64,000 nucleotides of DNA from the NCBI GenBank assembly GCA_017480565.1, contig JAFVAL010000005.1, positions 25,052 through 89,051 on the forward strand, read 5' to 3'. The translations under genes were made by a program, and so were the position numbers. Below the pieces are notes generated by a model. It was not told the origin of the DNA. It did not search any database and was given only the letters and a program-made list of their open reading frames with translations. The first letter of the stretch is position 1; every line of letters begins with the position of its first letter. Positions 51,985-60,161 of the stretch are shown piece by piece. The DNA comes from Lachnospiraceae bacterium (GTDB taxonomy: Bacteria; Bacillota; Clostridia; Lachnospirales; Lachnospiraceae).

Positions 51985-52260
51985 ATGAAGAAGATTACAC
52001 ATTTTTATATGGCTGGCTGCCCGTACTGCAGACAGGGCGAGAGAGCGCTTGCGGAGCTTTTTAGCGAGAACCCGGCGTATCAGGCGATTGAGTTTGACAA
52101 GATTGATGAGACGCTTCGCCCGGACATTGCGGATCAGTACGATTATTATCATGTGCCGACGATGTTTATCGGGGACGAGAAGCTTTATGAGGCGCATCCC
52201 GGCGAGAGCTATGAGGAGTGCAAGGAGAACATCCGCAGGGTATTAGACGCTGCGTTATGA
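51985..52260 (+). CDS. Glutaredoxin-like thiol protein
   Basis: 91 aa. One small thioredoxin-fold domain with active site CPYC in MAGCPYCRQGERAL, and the cis-Pro in HVPTMFIGDEKLYEA. It probably reduces disulfides or delivers electrons in the cytoplasm. AGGAG lies 7 nt before the ATG. The metallo-hydrolase gene follows by 22 bp. Confidence 0.9.
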   Translation: MKKITHFYMAGCPYCRQGERALAELFSENPAYQAIEFDKIDETLRPDIADQYDYYHVPTMFIGDEKLYEAHPGESYEECKENIRRVLDAAL

Positions 52261-52282
52261 GAAGGTTTGGAGGTGAATCCAG

Positions 52283-52912
52283 ATGAAGATCACTTGGTTG
52301 GGACACTCTTGTTTTATGGTTGAGAAGGACGACTATGTCATCGTGCTCGACCCCTACAGTGACGGTTCGGTGCCTGGCCTTGCGCCGGTTCATTTGCAGG
52401 CAAATAAAGTCTATTGCTCGCATGAACACGGGGATCACAACGCCAGAGGAAATGTGGAGAGGGTGGAAAAAGAGCGCAGATCGCCGTTCCATCACACGGA
52501 GATTTCGACCTACCACGACGAGGTCAAAGGTGCGAAGCGTGGTCCAAACAAGATTCATGTGCTGGAGAGCGACGGAATCCGCGTCGTGCATTTGGGCGAC
52601 CTTGGCTGCGATCTGACAGAGATGGACCGCAGGTTGATCGGACGGCCGGATGTGCTAATGATTCCGGTCGGTGGGTATTACACGATCGATGCCGCAAAGG
52701 CAAGACAGATTGCCTCCACGTTAAATCCGAAGGTGATTCTTCCGATGCATTACCGTTCGGAGCGCTTCGGGTTTGATGTGATCGGGGAGCTCTCAGAGTT
52801 TACCGACTATTATGACAATGTGGTGGTGACAGAGGGTTCCAGCTTTGCCTATCCGAATGACTTCCTGAAAGAAGGAACGGTGCTGGTGCTGACGCCTGAG
52901 ATGGCGGAATAG
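52283..52912 (+). CDS. UlaG-like metallo-beta-lactamase-fold hydrolase
   Basis: 209 aa. Begins MKITWLGHSCFMVE, the hallmark of the UlaG/YtkL-type metal-dependent hydrolases. Metal ligands: SHEHGDHN (HxHxDH), HLGDLG and the C-terminal LPMHYRSE. No substrate can be named; relatives act on phosphodiesters or lactones. GGAGGTG precedes the ATG. Confidence 0.88.
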   Translation: MKITWLGHSCFMVEKDDYVIVLDPYSDGSVPGLAPVHLQANKVYCSHEHGDHNARGNVERVEKERRSPFHHTEISTYHDEVKGAKRGPNKIHVLESDGIRVVHLGDLGCDLTEMDRRLIGRPDVLMIPVGGYYTIDAAKARQIASTLNPKVILPMHYRSERFGFDVIGELSEFTDYYDNVVVTEGSSFAYPNDFLKEGTVLVLTPEMAE

Positions 52913-52953
52913 AATAAGTGCCGCGGATACATTTGCGGCGAATGGAGAAAGAA

Positions 52954-54039
52954 ATGGCTGCTTTACTGGATTACAAGTGCCCCAATTGCGGCGCGAGGGT
53001 TGAATTTGACAGTGCCTCGCAGCGGATGAAGTGTCCATACTGCGACTCGGAATTCGATGTCGAAGCCCTCTCGGCGCATGATGAGGCTTTAAATAACACA
53101 GAGCCGGATGATATCAACTGGCAGCTGCCGGAAGAAGAATGGACGCAGAATGAGATGGAAGGGATGCGTCTGTACCGCTGCAATTCCTGCGGCGGTGAGA
53201 TCGTGGTGGATGCCACGACGGCTGCGACGGTCTGCCCGTATTGCGATAATCCGGTGGTGATGGTCGGCAACCTTGCCCAGGACTTAAAGCCGGACTATAT
53301 TGTTCCGTTTAAGCTGGATAAGGAGGCCGCGAAGTCTGCCCTGCGAAATCATTTTAAAGGCAAAAAGCTGCTTCCGAAGGTTTTTGCTTCGGAGAATCAT
53401 CTGGATGAGATCAAGGGCCTGTATGTGCCTTTCTGGCTCTTTGGCGGCGAGGCGGAGGCAGATTTAAACTTCGATGCGACGCAGGTGCGCAGCTGGCGTC
53501 AGGGTCAGTATATGGTCACGGAGACCTCGCATTTTGCGGTGGAGCGCGGCGGTACGATGGAGTTTGAGCATGTGCCTGTGGACGGTGCGTCGAAGCTTCC
53601 CGATGATATGATGGAGTCGTTAGAGCCGTATGATTTCTCTCAGGCGGTTCCGTTTATGACCGGCTACTTATCCGGTTACATGGCGGATCGCTACGACGTG
53701 AGCGCGGAAGAGAGCGTGGCGCGGGCAAATGAACGCATTAAGACCAGCACGGTGCAGGCATTTTCGGAGACGGTCATGAATTATGCGACCGCCAATCCGG
53801 TCTCGCAGCGTGTGCAGATTAAGAACGGAAAGACAAGTTACGCCTTATATCCGGTGTGGCTTCTTAACACTACCTGGCGTGGCAAGAAATATGTCTTTGC
53901 GATGAATGGTCAAACGGGCAAGTTTGTCGGTGATGAGCTGCCGACCGACAACGGTTTGTACTGGAAGTATCGGCTTTTGTACGGACTGGGGATCGGGGCT
54001 GCACTCTACGGCATCCTGTGGCTGACCACGCTGATGTAG
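52954..54039 (+). CDS. Zinc-ribbon protein with C-terminal membrane segment
   Basis: 361 aa. Two zinc ribbons open the chain: CPNCG...CPYC (about 7-29) and CNSCGG...CPYC (about 70-95), of the TFIIB-like type. The central region (DYIVPFKLDKEAAKSAL, IKGLYVPFWLFGGEAEAD) is shared by bacterial zinc-ribbon proteins linked to membrane complexes. One membrane helix ends the chain (YGLGIGAALYGILWLTTLM). The start is the ATG at 52954 with GGAG 8 nt upstream. The TPM-domain gene follows by 12 bp; such pairs are common, hinting at membrane protein quality control. Confidence 0.82.
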   Translation: MAALLDYKCPNCGARVEFDSASQRMKCPYCDSEFDVEALSAHDEALNNTEPDDINWQLPEEEWTQNEMEGMRLYRCNSCGGEIVVDATTAATVCPYCDNPVVMVGNLAQDLKPDYIVPFKLDKEAAKSALRNHFKGKKLLPKVFASENHLDEIKGLYVPFWLFGGEAEADLNFDATQVRSWRQGQYMVTETSHFAVERGGTMEFEHVPVDGASKLPDDMMESLEPYDFSQAVPFMTGYLSGYMADRYDVSAEESVARANERIKTSTVQAFSETVMNYATANPVSQRVQIKNGKTSYALYPVWLLNTTWRGKKYVFAMNGQTGKFVGDELPTDNGLYWKYRLLYGLGIGAALYGILWLTTLM

Positions 54040-54051
54040 GAGGTGCGTTTC

Positions 54052-54846
54052 ATGAAGAATTTGAAGAAGATGAAACGAATCTACAGCCTTCTGATCTGCA
54101 CGTTTTTGATCCTCGGCATCGTCATTTGCGCGGGCGGAAGCCGCGTGCAGGCGGCAAGACAATACGATCACATCTATGACGGGGCGAACCTTTTAACCGC
54201 GTCCGAGAAGAGTGAATTAGAAGCGCTGGCGGTCTCTGCGAGTGAAGAGGCAAATGCAGACATCAGTATCGTTACCGTTCTCGATATGGGCGGGAAATCT
54301 GCGATGGATTTTGCAGATGACTGGTATGATGCCTATGGATACGGTGTCGGAGACGATCGGGCCGGGATCATGCTTCTGCTTTGCATGAGTACGAGAGATT
54401 ACTGGATGACGACGTGTGGCGCAGCGTATGAGAAGTTTTCTTCGAGCGACTTAGACCGGATCGGCAGCGACATGGTGGAGTATTTAAGCTACGGTGATTA
54501 TGCCGGTGGCTTTGAAGTCTTTATTAAAGATGCGAGAAATGAGCTCGTTCCGAGAACGTATGGGCCGCTTTCCGCACTCGGCTGTCTGCTCGGCGGTTTT
54601 GTGACCGCGGGACTTCCGGTGCGTGCGATGAAGGGGAAGAATAAGAGCGTGAAACGCCAGTACGGCGCGGCAAATTATGTCAAAAAGGGCAGCATGAATG
54701 TGAGCCGGAGAGCGGATCATTTCATGTATAATACGCACACGACGGTGCGCATCGAAAGCGAGCACCACGAAGGTGGTGGCGGCGGAGGCGGTGGCCACGT
54801 CAGTTCCAGCGGTACCTTCCACGGAGGCGGCGGAGGAAAGTTTTAG
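54052..54846 (+). CDS. TPM-domain (YgcG-type) secreted/membrane protein
   Basis: 264 aa. A signal peptide (SLLICTFLILGIVICAGG, cleavage after VQAA) leads to a TPM domain (about 40-165; YDGANLLTASEKSELEALA, DISIVTV, WYDAYGYGVGDDRAGIMLLL). A second hydrophobic helix lies at about 175-195, then a basic stretch and a Gly/His-rich end. The start is the ATG at 54052, 6 nt after AGGAGGTG. TPM proteins include YgcG; one plant member has phosphatase activity. Likely works with the zinc-ribbon neighbour. Confidence 0.86.
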   Translation: MKNLKKMKRIYSLLICTFLILGIVICAGGSRVQAARQYDHIYDGANLLTASEKSELEALAVSASEEANADISIVTVLDMGGKSAMDFADDWYDAYGYGVGDDRAGIMLLLCMSTRDYWMTTCGAAYEKFSSSDLDRIGSDMVEYLSYGDYAGGFEVFIKDARNELVPRTYGPLSALGCLLGGFVTAGLPVRAMKGKNKSVKRQYGAANYVKKGSMNVSRRADHFMYNTHTTVRIESEHHEGGGGGGGGHVSSSGTFHGGGGGKF

Positions 54847-54857
54847 GAGTGAGATAG

Positions 54858-55655
54858 ATGCAGAAGAAATACTTCTTTTTCGATATTGACGGAACTTTAA
54901 CTGACCGCAGAATCAACCGGACCATTCCGTCCGCGATTGAAGCGGTTCACAAACTGCAGGAGGCAGGGCATTTTGTCTCGATTGCGACGGGACGTGCTTC
55001 TTATAAATGCATTCCATTTGCCAGAGAGAACGGATTTCGCAACATGGTCTGCAACGGCGGCCACGGCATTTACATTGACGGTGAGATGAAGGAGAACCGG
55101 CCGATCGATTACGAGAAGTCGCTAGCGATCTACCGCCAGGCACTGGAGCTTGGCTACGGTGTGCTGGTGGCAGCGGATGACTCTAAAAAGGTGTACGCGA
55201 ACAGCTTCCGGTTCTACGATCAGGTCGGCGAGCGCAAAGAGCCGACGACTTATATCATTGATTCGGATTTTGACCCGGCAAACATCGATAAGATTTACAA
55301 GATGTACGTCTCGATTCCGGAAGAGGAAGAGGAGCGGCTGACCCTGCGCGATACGGTTGGCAGACTGCGGTTTGTCAAGGAATACCTGATGTTCCAGCCG
55401 GACGACAAAAAGGGCGGAATCCTTCGGATGATGGAACTTGTGACCGGAGGCGATGATGCAGCGCTCGATCATGTGGTGGTCTTTGGCGATGACACGAACG
55501 ATATGGTCATGTTTGATCCCAGATTCTACGGCGTCGCGATGGGCAACGGAACCGATGAACTCAAAGCGATGGCAAATTATGTCACAGATGCCAGCTATGA
55601 GGACGGGATCTGGAATGCGTGTGTAAAACACGGATGGTTTGAAAAGGCAGAGTAA
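54858..55655 (+). CDS. Cof-type HAD hydrolase
   Basis: 265 aa. HAD phosphatase with motif I FFDIDGTLTD, motif II SIATGRASYK, a C2B cap, and motif IV VVFGDDTNDMVMFD. Cof-type enzymes dephosphorylate sugar phosphates or flavin-related compounds. AGGAG lies 9 nt before the ATG, and the TPM gene ends 11 bp upstream, so cotranscription is likely. Confidence 0.9.
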   Translation: MQKKYFFFDIDGTLTDRRINRTIPSAIEAVHKLQEAGHFVSIATGRASYKCIPFARENGFRNMVCNGGHGIYIDGEMKENRPIDYEKSLAIYRQALELGYGVLVAADDSKKVYANSFRFYDQVGERKEPTTYIIDSDFDPANIDKIYKMYVSIPEEEEERLTLRDTVGRLRFVKEYLMFQPDDKKGGILRMMELVTGGDDAALDHVVVFGDDTNDMVMFDPRFYGVAMGNGTDELKAMANYVTDASYEDGIWNACVKHGWFEKAE

Positions 55656-55659
55656 CTTA

Positions 55660-55684
55660 GAGGGCAGCAAAAGGCTGCCCTTTT
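55660..55684 (+). terminator. Terminator after HAD hydrolase
   Basis: AGGGCAGC (55660-55667) pairs with GCTGCCCT (55673-55680), then TTTT. It ends the upstream unit before xylB. Confidence 0.82.
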
Positions 55685-55715
55685 TGAGATGATATCGTTA
55701 GGATTGGAGAGAGTT

Positions 55716-57197
55716 ATGGCAGTTATTTTAGGAATTGATATCGGTACGACAAGCGTTAAGGCAATGCTTTTGGATGCAGAGAAGGGTGTTCTATCGGTAC
55801 ATGCGAAGGGCTACGGCGTCTCGATTCCGCAGCTTGGATTTGCCGAGCAGGATCCAAAGATGTGGTGGAGTTCGCTGCTAGAGGTGTTTGATGCGTTAAA
55901 GGCAGAGCAGGCGGAAGCATTTGCAAAGGTGGAAGCGATCGGCTTTTCCGGGCAAATGCATGGGCTGGTTCTGGTAGACGCGGCAGGGGAGCCAGTTCGC
56001 CCTGCGATTATCTGGCTCGATCAGAGGTCAAAAAAGCAGCTCGCGAAGATCTCGGAGGCGTATGATGAGAAGCAGATGGGCGAGATTTTCAGAAATCGTG
56101 TGAGTGCCGGGTTTGCTTTCCCTTCGCTTCTTTGGGTCAAGGAAGAGGAGCCAGAGGTGTTTGCGCGTGCGGCGCATGTGCTCTCCCCGAAGGATTATCT
56201 GAGGCTTCGGATTACCGGGAAAGCCGGGGCGGAAGCGGTGGATGCTTCTTCCATGGGTATGTTTGATACCGCGCATCGCGACTGGGCCTGGGAGGTGCTT
56301 GACCACTTTGGGCTTCCGAGAGAGATCTTCCCCGAAGTGAAAGAATCCTCGGATCTCGCAGGCGTTGTATGCGAAGCATGTGCAAATGAGACCGGACTGC
56401 CTGCAGGGATTCCGGTAATCTACGGTGGCGGTGATCAGCCGATTCAGGCGATCGGCAATGCAGCGGCAAGAGAAGGGTACTTGATCAGCAACATCGGTAC
56501 CGGCGGCCAGATCAGCGCGTTTGTGAAGCAGCCGATTTATGATGAGAAGCTTCGTACGAACACGTTCTGCCATGCGGTGGATCGCGGTTATACGATTTTT
56601 GGCGCGACATTAGCGGCCGGCAAGTCGATGGACTGGGCGAAGAATTATATCTTAAAGGTGGATAGCTACGCAGAGCTAAATGCGCTGGCGGACGCAGTGC
56701 CTGCCGGGTCGGAAGGGTTGATTTATTTACCTTACTTATCCGGTGAGCGCACCCCACACATGAATCTGGATGCGACAGGCATGTTCTTTGGAATGAAGCT
56801 CGGCCACGGGCGGGGACATTTCCTGCGTGCGGTCATGGAAGGTGTGACTTACAGCCTGAAGGATTGTCTTGTCCTGCTTCAAGAGCTCGGTGTGGATGCA
56901 GATCAGATCATTGCCTCCGGTGGCGGGGCAGCTTCTGAAATCTGGCTGCAGATCCAGGCGGATATCTTCGGTAAAGACGTGGTGGCCTGCGCAGAGAAAG
57001 AACAGGCGTGCCTCGGTGCGTGCCTGCTTGCCGGTGCTTCGACTGGAATTTTTGCTTCGCTTGACGAAGGCTGTGCGCGTTTCGTAAAGATGAGAGAGAA
57101 GGTCTATCATCCGATTCCGGAGCATCAGGCGGTCTATGAGGAAGGATACCGGAAGTTTAGAGAATTGTATCAGAGAACGAAGGATCTGATGGGATAA
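55716..57197 (+). CDS. xylB: Xylulokinase
   Basis: 493 aa, FGGY kinase forming xylulose-5-phosphate for the pentose phosphate pathway. The chain opens LGIDIGTTSVKAMLLD; the sugar site FSGQMHGLVLVD with IIWLDQRS is the XylB type; the phosphate-2 motif is SNIGTGGQISAF; the adenosine motif is IASGGGAASEIWLQI. The start is the ATG at 55716 after GGAGAG. It stands alone, with no xylose isomerase beside it, and is the closer XylB match of the two FGGY kinases in the window. Confidence 0.93.
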   Translation: MAVILGIDIGTTSVKAMLLDAEKGVLSVHAKGYGVSIPQLGFAEQDPKMWWSSLLEVFDALKAEQAEAFAKVEAIGFSGQMHGLVLVDAAGEPVRPAIIWLDQRSKKQLAKISEAYDEKQMGEIFRNRVSAGFAFPSLLWVKEEEPEVFARAAHVLSPKDYLRLRITGKAGAEAVDASSMGMFDTAHRDWAWEVLDHFGLPREIFPEVKESSDLAGVVCEACANETGLPAGIPVIYGGGDQPIQAIGNAAAREGYLISNIGTGGQISAFVKQPIYDEKLRTNTFCHAVDRGYTIFGATLAAGKSMDWAKNYILKVDSYAELNALADAVPAGSEGLIYLPYLSGERTPHMNLDATGMFFGMKLGHGRGHFLRAVMEGVTYSLKDCLVLLQELGVDADQIIASGGGAASEIWLQIQADIFGKDVVACAEKEQACLGACLLAGASTGIFASLDEGCARFVKMREKVYHPIPEHQAVYEEGYRKFRELYQRTKDLMG

Positions 57198-57218
57198 ATA
57201 AAAAGACTCATAAAATGA

Positions 57219-57252
57219 ACGCAGCGCTGGCATTCGTGCCAGCGCTGTGTTC
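57219..57252. terminator. Inverted repeat between convergent xylB and metY
   Basis: A 14-bp stem (57219-57232 with 57239-57252, one G-T pair) with loop ATTCGT. On the minus strand it is followed by a loose T-rich stretch, so it likely serves metY at least. Confidence 0.6.
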
Positions 57253-57266
57253 GATTCAGAGAGAGA

Positions 57267-58550
57267 TTATTTCACGGCTGCAAATCCTTTTTCGAGATCT
57301 GCAATGATATCGTCAATGTGCTCGGTTCCGATGGAGAGGCGGATCGTGTTCGGCTTGATGCCTTGATCTAACAGCTCTTCCTCGGAGAGCTGGGAATGTG
57401 TCGTAGTTGCCGGATGGATGACCAAACTCTTGACATCGGCTACATTTGCCAGAAGGGAGAAGATCTCCAATGCATCGATGAACTTATGTGCTTCTGCCTG
57501 GCCGCCCTTGATCTCAAAGGTGAAGATAGAGCCGCCGCCGTTCGGGAAATACTTCTCATAGAGCTCATGATCCGGATGATCCGGCAGGGACGGATGGTTG
57601 ACATGCTCGACCTGCGGATGATTGTTTAAGAATTCGACGACCTTCTTGGTGTTCTCTGCATGGCGATCCAGACGAAGCGAGAGCGTCTCAACGCCCTGCA
57701 GAAGCAGGAAGGCGTTAAACGGAGAGATCGCAGCGCCGGTGTCGCGAAGCAGGATTGCACGGATGTAGGTGGCAAAGGCAGCAGGGCCTGCCGCATCCAC
57801 GAAGGAAACACCGTGATAGCTCGGGTTTGCGGAAGCGATCTGCGGATAATTGCCGCTCGCCTTCCAGTCAAACTTGCCGGAATCAACGATGATACCGCCG
57901 AGGGTTGTTCCATGGCCGCCGATAAACTTCGTTGCGGAATGAACCACGATATCAGCACCGTGCTCGATCGGACGAATCAGATAAGGGGTACCGAAGGTGT
58001 TGTCGATGACGACCGGAATGCCATGCTTATGCGCGATTTCTGCGATCGCATCGATGTCCGGAATGTCAGAATTCGGATTGCCGAGCGTCTCAAGATAGAT
58101 GGCTCTCGTGTTCTCCTGAATGGCACCTTCGACCTCCTCGAGGTTGTGTGCATCCACGAAGGATGTCGTGATATTGTAGAGCGGAAGCGTGTGAGCCAGT
58201 AAGTTATAGCTGCCGCCGTAAATGGTCTTCTGAGAGACGATGTGGCCGCCGTTCGGTGCCAGCGCAAGGATCGAATAGGTGACCGCTGCCGCACCGGAAG
58301 CCAGCGCCAGAGCTGCGACGCCGCCCTCTAAGGCTGCGAGACGCTTCTCTAACACATCCTGCGTGGAGTTGGTGAGTCTTCCGTAAATGTTGCCGGGATC
58401 TTGCAGGCCGAAACGTGCTGCCGCATGTGCGGAATTGTGGAACACATACGATGTTGTCTGATAAATCGGGACAGCTCTGGAATCGGTTGCCGGGTCTGCC
58501 TGTTCCTGTCCTACGTGAAGCTGTAAGGTTTCAAATTTATAGTTAGCCAT
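57267..58550 (-). CDS. metY: O-acetylhomoserine sulfhydrylase
   Basis: 427 aa, PLP enzyme of the Cys/Met metabolism family, making homocysteine from O-acetylhomoserine and sulfide. FETLQLHVGQEQ, YGRLTNSTQDVLEKRLAALEGG and the PLP lysine in HSATKFIGGHGT are typical of MetY rather than of cystathionine enzymes. The start is the ATG at 58550 after GGAGGAAA; an in-frame ATG at 58604 would begin within the leader terminator. The mRNA leader carries a Met-rich open frame and a terminator that look like an attenuator. Confidence 0.94.
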   Translation of the reverse strand: MANYKFETLQLHVGQEQADPATDSRAVPIYQTTSYVFHNSAHAAARFGLQDPGNIYGRLTNSTQDVLEKRLAALEGGVAALALASGAAAVTYSILALAPNGGHIVSQKTIYGGSYNLLAHTLPLYNITTSFVDAHNLEEVEGAIQENTRAIYLETLGNPNSDIPDIDAIAEIAHKHGIPVVIDNTFGTPYLIRPIEHGADIVVHSATKFIGGHGTTLGGIIVDSGKFDWKASGNYPQIASANPSYHGVSFVDAAGPAAFATYIRAILLRDTGAAISPFNAFLLLQGVETLSLRLDRHAENTKKVVEFLNNHPQVEHVNHPSLPDHPDHELYEKYFPNGGGSIFTFEIKGGQAEAHKFIDALEIFSLLANVADVKSLVIHPATTTHSQLSEEELLDQGIKPNTIRLSIGTEHIDDIIADLEKGFAAVK

Positions 58551-58602
58551 GATCATTTCCTCCGAATTCTGTTTGATAAAAGTTTTGGTGATATTTGCGT
58601 AC

Positions 58603-58634
58603 AAAAAATGCCCGAGAGGTATCTCCCGGGCATT
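58603..58634 (-). terminator. Leader terminator (attenuator) of metY
   Basis: Minus strand: AATGCCCGGGAG (58634-58623), loop ATAC, CTCTCGGGCATT (58618-58607), then T run to 58603. A 12-bp stem with one G-T pair. It lies between the leader open frame and the metY start, so it ends leader transcripts unless disrupted. Its 5' arm is perfectly complementary over 11 nt to 58712-58702 inside the leader frame. Confidence 0.88.
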
Positions 58635-58657
58635 ATGGCAAGATTACATCGAACCTA

Positions 58658-58768
58658 TCAGATGACTTCACTGCATGCGAAATCTACCTGGCCATCTTCA
58701 TATGCCCGGGAGCGTCCCATGGACCATGCCATGTCAAACATTCGCATACACATCATAAACTTCGTCAT
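58658..58768 (-). CDS. Met-rich leader peptide of metY
   Basis: 36 codons, ATG 58768 with AAGGAG (58784-58779) 10 nt upstream, stop at 58660-58658. It begins MTKFMMCMRMFDMAWSM: seven Met among the first 17 residues, plus one Cys there. The codons just after the last Met (end of Arg19 to Ala22) carry CTCCCGGGCAT (58712-58702), exactly complementary to the 5' arm of the downstream terminator. It ends 23 nt before that arm. Too short and too Met-dense for an ordinary protein, it fits a leader peptide sensing charged Met-tRNA, with stalled ribosomes letting the antiterminator form. The regulatory role is inference. Confidence 0.75.
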   Translation of the reverse strand: MTKFMMCMRMFDMAWSMGRSRAYEDGQVDFACSEVI

Positions 58769-58828
58769 CTGTGCAGGTCTCCTTTCCCCAATTCTTCCAA
58801 AAACGAATCCTTTTGGTTCGTTGCGTCT

Positions 58829-58857
58829 ACGATACGCCTAAAAACCTACTTTGTCAA
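58829..58857 (-). promoter_or_regulatory. Promoter of metY leader transcript
   Basis: TTGACA (58857-58852), 17-bp spacer, TATCGT (58834-58829) on the minus strand; the predicted start lies about 50 nt before the leader peptide ATG. Confidence 0.7.
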
Positions 58858-58926
58858 TAGGTTAAATAAATTTTTCTGAAATTAGTTTTTGGGGCGTTTT
58901 TATTTTCCCAAAGGGCACTCCTGGGA

Positions 58927-58955
58927 TTGACACCATCCATTCCCAGCGTTATGAT
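58927..58955 (+). promoter_or_regulatory. Promoter of FMN riboswitch-ribU transcript
   Basis: TTGACA (58927-58932), 17-bp spacer, TATGAT (58950-58955); near-consensus sigma-A promoter 40 nt before the riboswitch. Confidence 0.85.
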
Positions 58956-58995
58956 AGGAAATGTGCAGAGGAGTTCTGCAGCCAATTGAAAAGCA

Positions 58996-59101
58996 ATCTT
59001 CAGGGCAGGGCGAAGTTCCCGACCGGCGGTATAGTCCGCGAGCCTTCGGGCCGATTTGGTGTGATTCCAAAACCGACAGTATAGTCTGGATGAGAGAAGA
59101 T
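58996..59101 (+). ncRNA. FMN riboswitch (RFN element)
   Basis: Contains the conserved RFN blocks: ATCTTCAGGGCAGGG, TTCCCGACCGGCGGTATAG, CCGCGAGCC, GGTGTGATTCC, CCGACAGTATAGTCTGGATG and the closing GAAGAT. P1 closes ATCTTC with GAAGAT. No clear terminator follows. Downstream CACCT (59139-59143) could pair with AGGTG of the ribU ribosome site (59178-59182), suggesting control of translation. FMN lowers expression of RibU in known cases. Confidence 0.96.
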
Positions 59102-59190
59102 GTGATACATGATGTGCGAAACACCGACTTGAATGTAACACCTGAAGAACGATTGTTTTTCAGAAATTGATTTAAGGAGGTGCATTTTTT

Positions 59191-59841
59191 ATGGATGCAA
59201 GAACAAAGAAAATGGTAACCCTGGCGATGATGGCCGCACTTGCGTATGTGGTGATGGTAGTGATCCGCGTGCCGGTCGTGCTCTTCTTAAAGTATGAGCC
59301 GAAGGACGTGATCATCACGATCGCGGGCTTCTTGTACGGGCCGGTTTCCTCACTGATCATCTCGATCGTTGTAGGCATTGTGGAGATGGTGACGGTCAGT
59401 GACACCGGGTGGATTGGCATGATCATGAACGTGATCTCCTCGGCGGCATTTTGCGTCACGGCAGCAGTCATTTACAAGAAAAATCATACCTTAAAAGGTG
59501 CGGTGCTCGGACTGATCTCCGGTACGGTGTTGATGACAGCCGTCATGCTTCTTTGGAATTACCTGATCACACCGATCTACATGGGGTATCCGAGAGAAGC
59601 GGTGACATCGATGCTTCTGCCGGCATTTCTGCCTTTTAACCTTGTCAAGGCAGCGCTCAATTCCGCTATCACGTTGTTGCTTTATAAGCCGGTCGTCAGC
59701 GCGCTTCGCAGATCCGGTCTCGTGGAGAAGAGTTCGGCTCAGGAAGGAAAGACGCAGCGCAATTTCGCGATGGTCGTCGGTGCGATCTTTGTGATTGCGA
59801 CCGCAGTGGTTGTGATTTTGGTGCTTTCGGGCAAGTTATAA
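59191..59841 (+). CDS. ribU: Riboflavin ECF transporter S component
   Basis: 216 aa, six membrane segments. S component of an energy-coupling-factor transporter taking up riboflavin. LAYVVMVVIRVPVVLFLKYEPKDVIITIAGFL is the RibU substrate region, with LYGPVSSLIIS following. The FMN riboswitch upstream supports the substrate. AAGGAGGTG precedes the ATG. It needs the shared EcfA/EcfT module encoded elsewhere. A barstar-like gene follows by 23 bp. Confidence 0.94.
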   Translation: MDARTKKMVTLAMMAALAYVVMVVIRVPVVLFLKYEPKDVIITIAGFLYGPVSSLIISIVVGIVEMVTVSDTGWIGMIMNVISSAAFCVTAAVIYKKNHTLKGAVLGLISGTVLMTAVMLLWNYLITPIYMGYPREAVTSMLLPAFLPFNLVKAALNSAITLLLYKPVVSALRRSGLVEKSSAQEGKTQRNFAMVVGAIFVIATAVVVILVLSGKL

Positions 59842-59864
59842 TGTAATATCTTGGAGGTTTGGCA

Positions 59865-60158
59865 ATGAAAAAGCAGGTCATTTTGGATGGTTCTCAGATG
59901 AAGGATGAGAAGGGTGCAATGCAGTATCTGGCGCGGGTGTTAAAGTTCCCGGCGGGCTACAAGGGGAAACTCGAGGAAGTCGAGGACCTTCTTTCTTCTA
60001 TCGACGTGCCGATGGACATCATCTGGCTGCATCATGAGGTGATGATGGAAAAACTGGGTGAGTTCGGTGAGGAACTGTTTGAGACCGTGATGGCGTGCGC
60101 GGAAGAGAACGATAAGATCGGTCTCTATGTCGCGAAAAGCTTGTTTGAAGAGGAATAA
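59865..60158 (+). CDS. Barstar-like RNase inhibitor
   Basis: 97 aa. Starts KKQVILDGSQMKDEKGAMQYL, continues with KFPAGYKGKLEEVEDLLSSI (the barstar YYG-x-NLDALWDCL equivalent) and ends with DKIGLYV, the layout of barstar, the inhibitor of barnase-type ribonucleases. The GG-N-LD core is partly altered (GKLEEVEDLL). The start is the ATG at 59865, 7 nt after GGAGG. No barnase-like gene is in the window, so this is an orphan immunity-type gene within the ribU unit. Confidence 0.82.
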   Translation: MKKQVILDGSQMKDEKGAMQYLARVLKFPAGYKGKLEEVEDLLSSIDVPMDIIWLHHEVMMEKLGEFGEELFETVMACAEENDKIGLYVAKSLFEEE

Positions 60159-60161
60159 GGA

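Noticed and set aside
58551-58860. S-box or T-box riboswitch ahead of metY
   Set aside because: I could not find the T-box sequence (AGGGTGGNACCGCG-like) or the S-box core blocks. The Met-rich frame and complementary terminator account for the leader.
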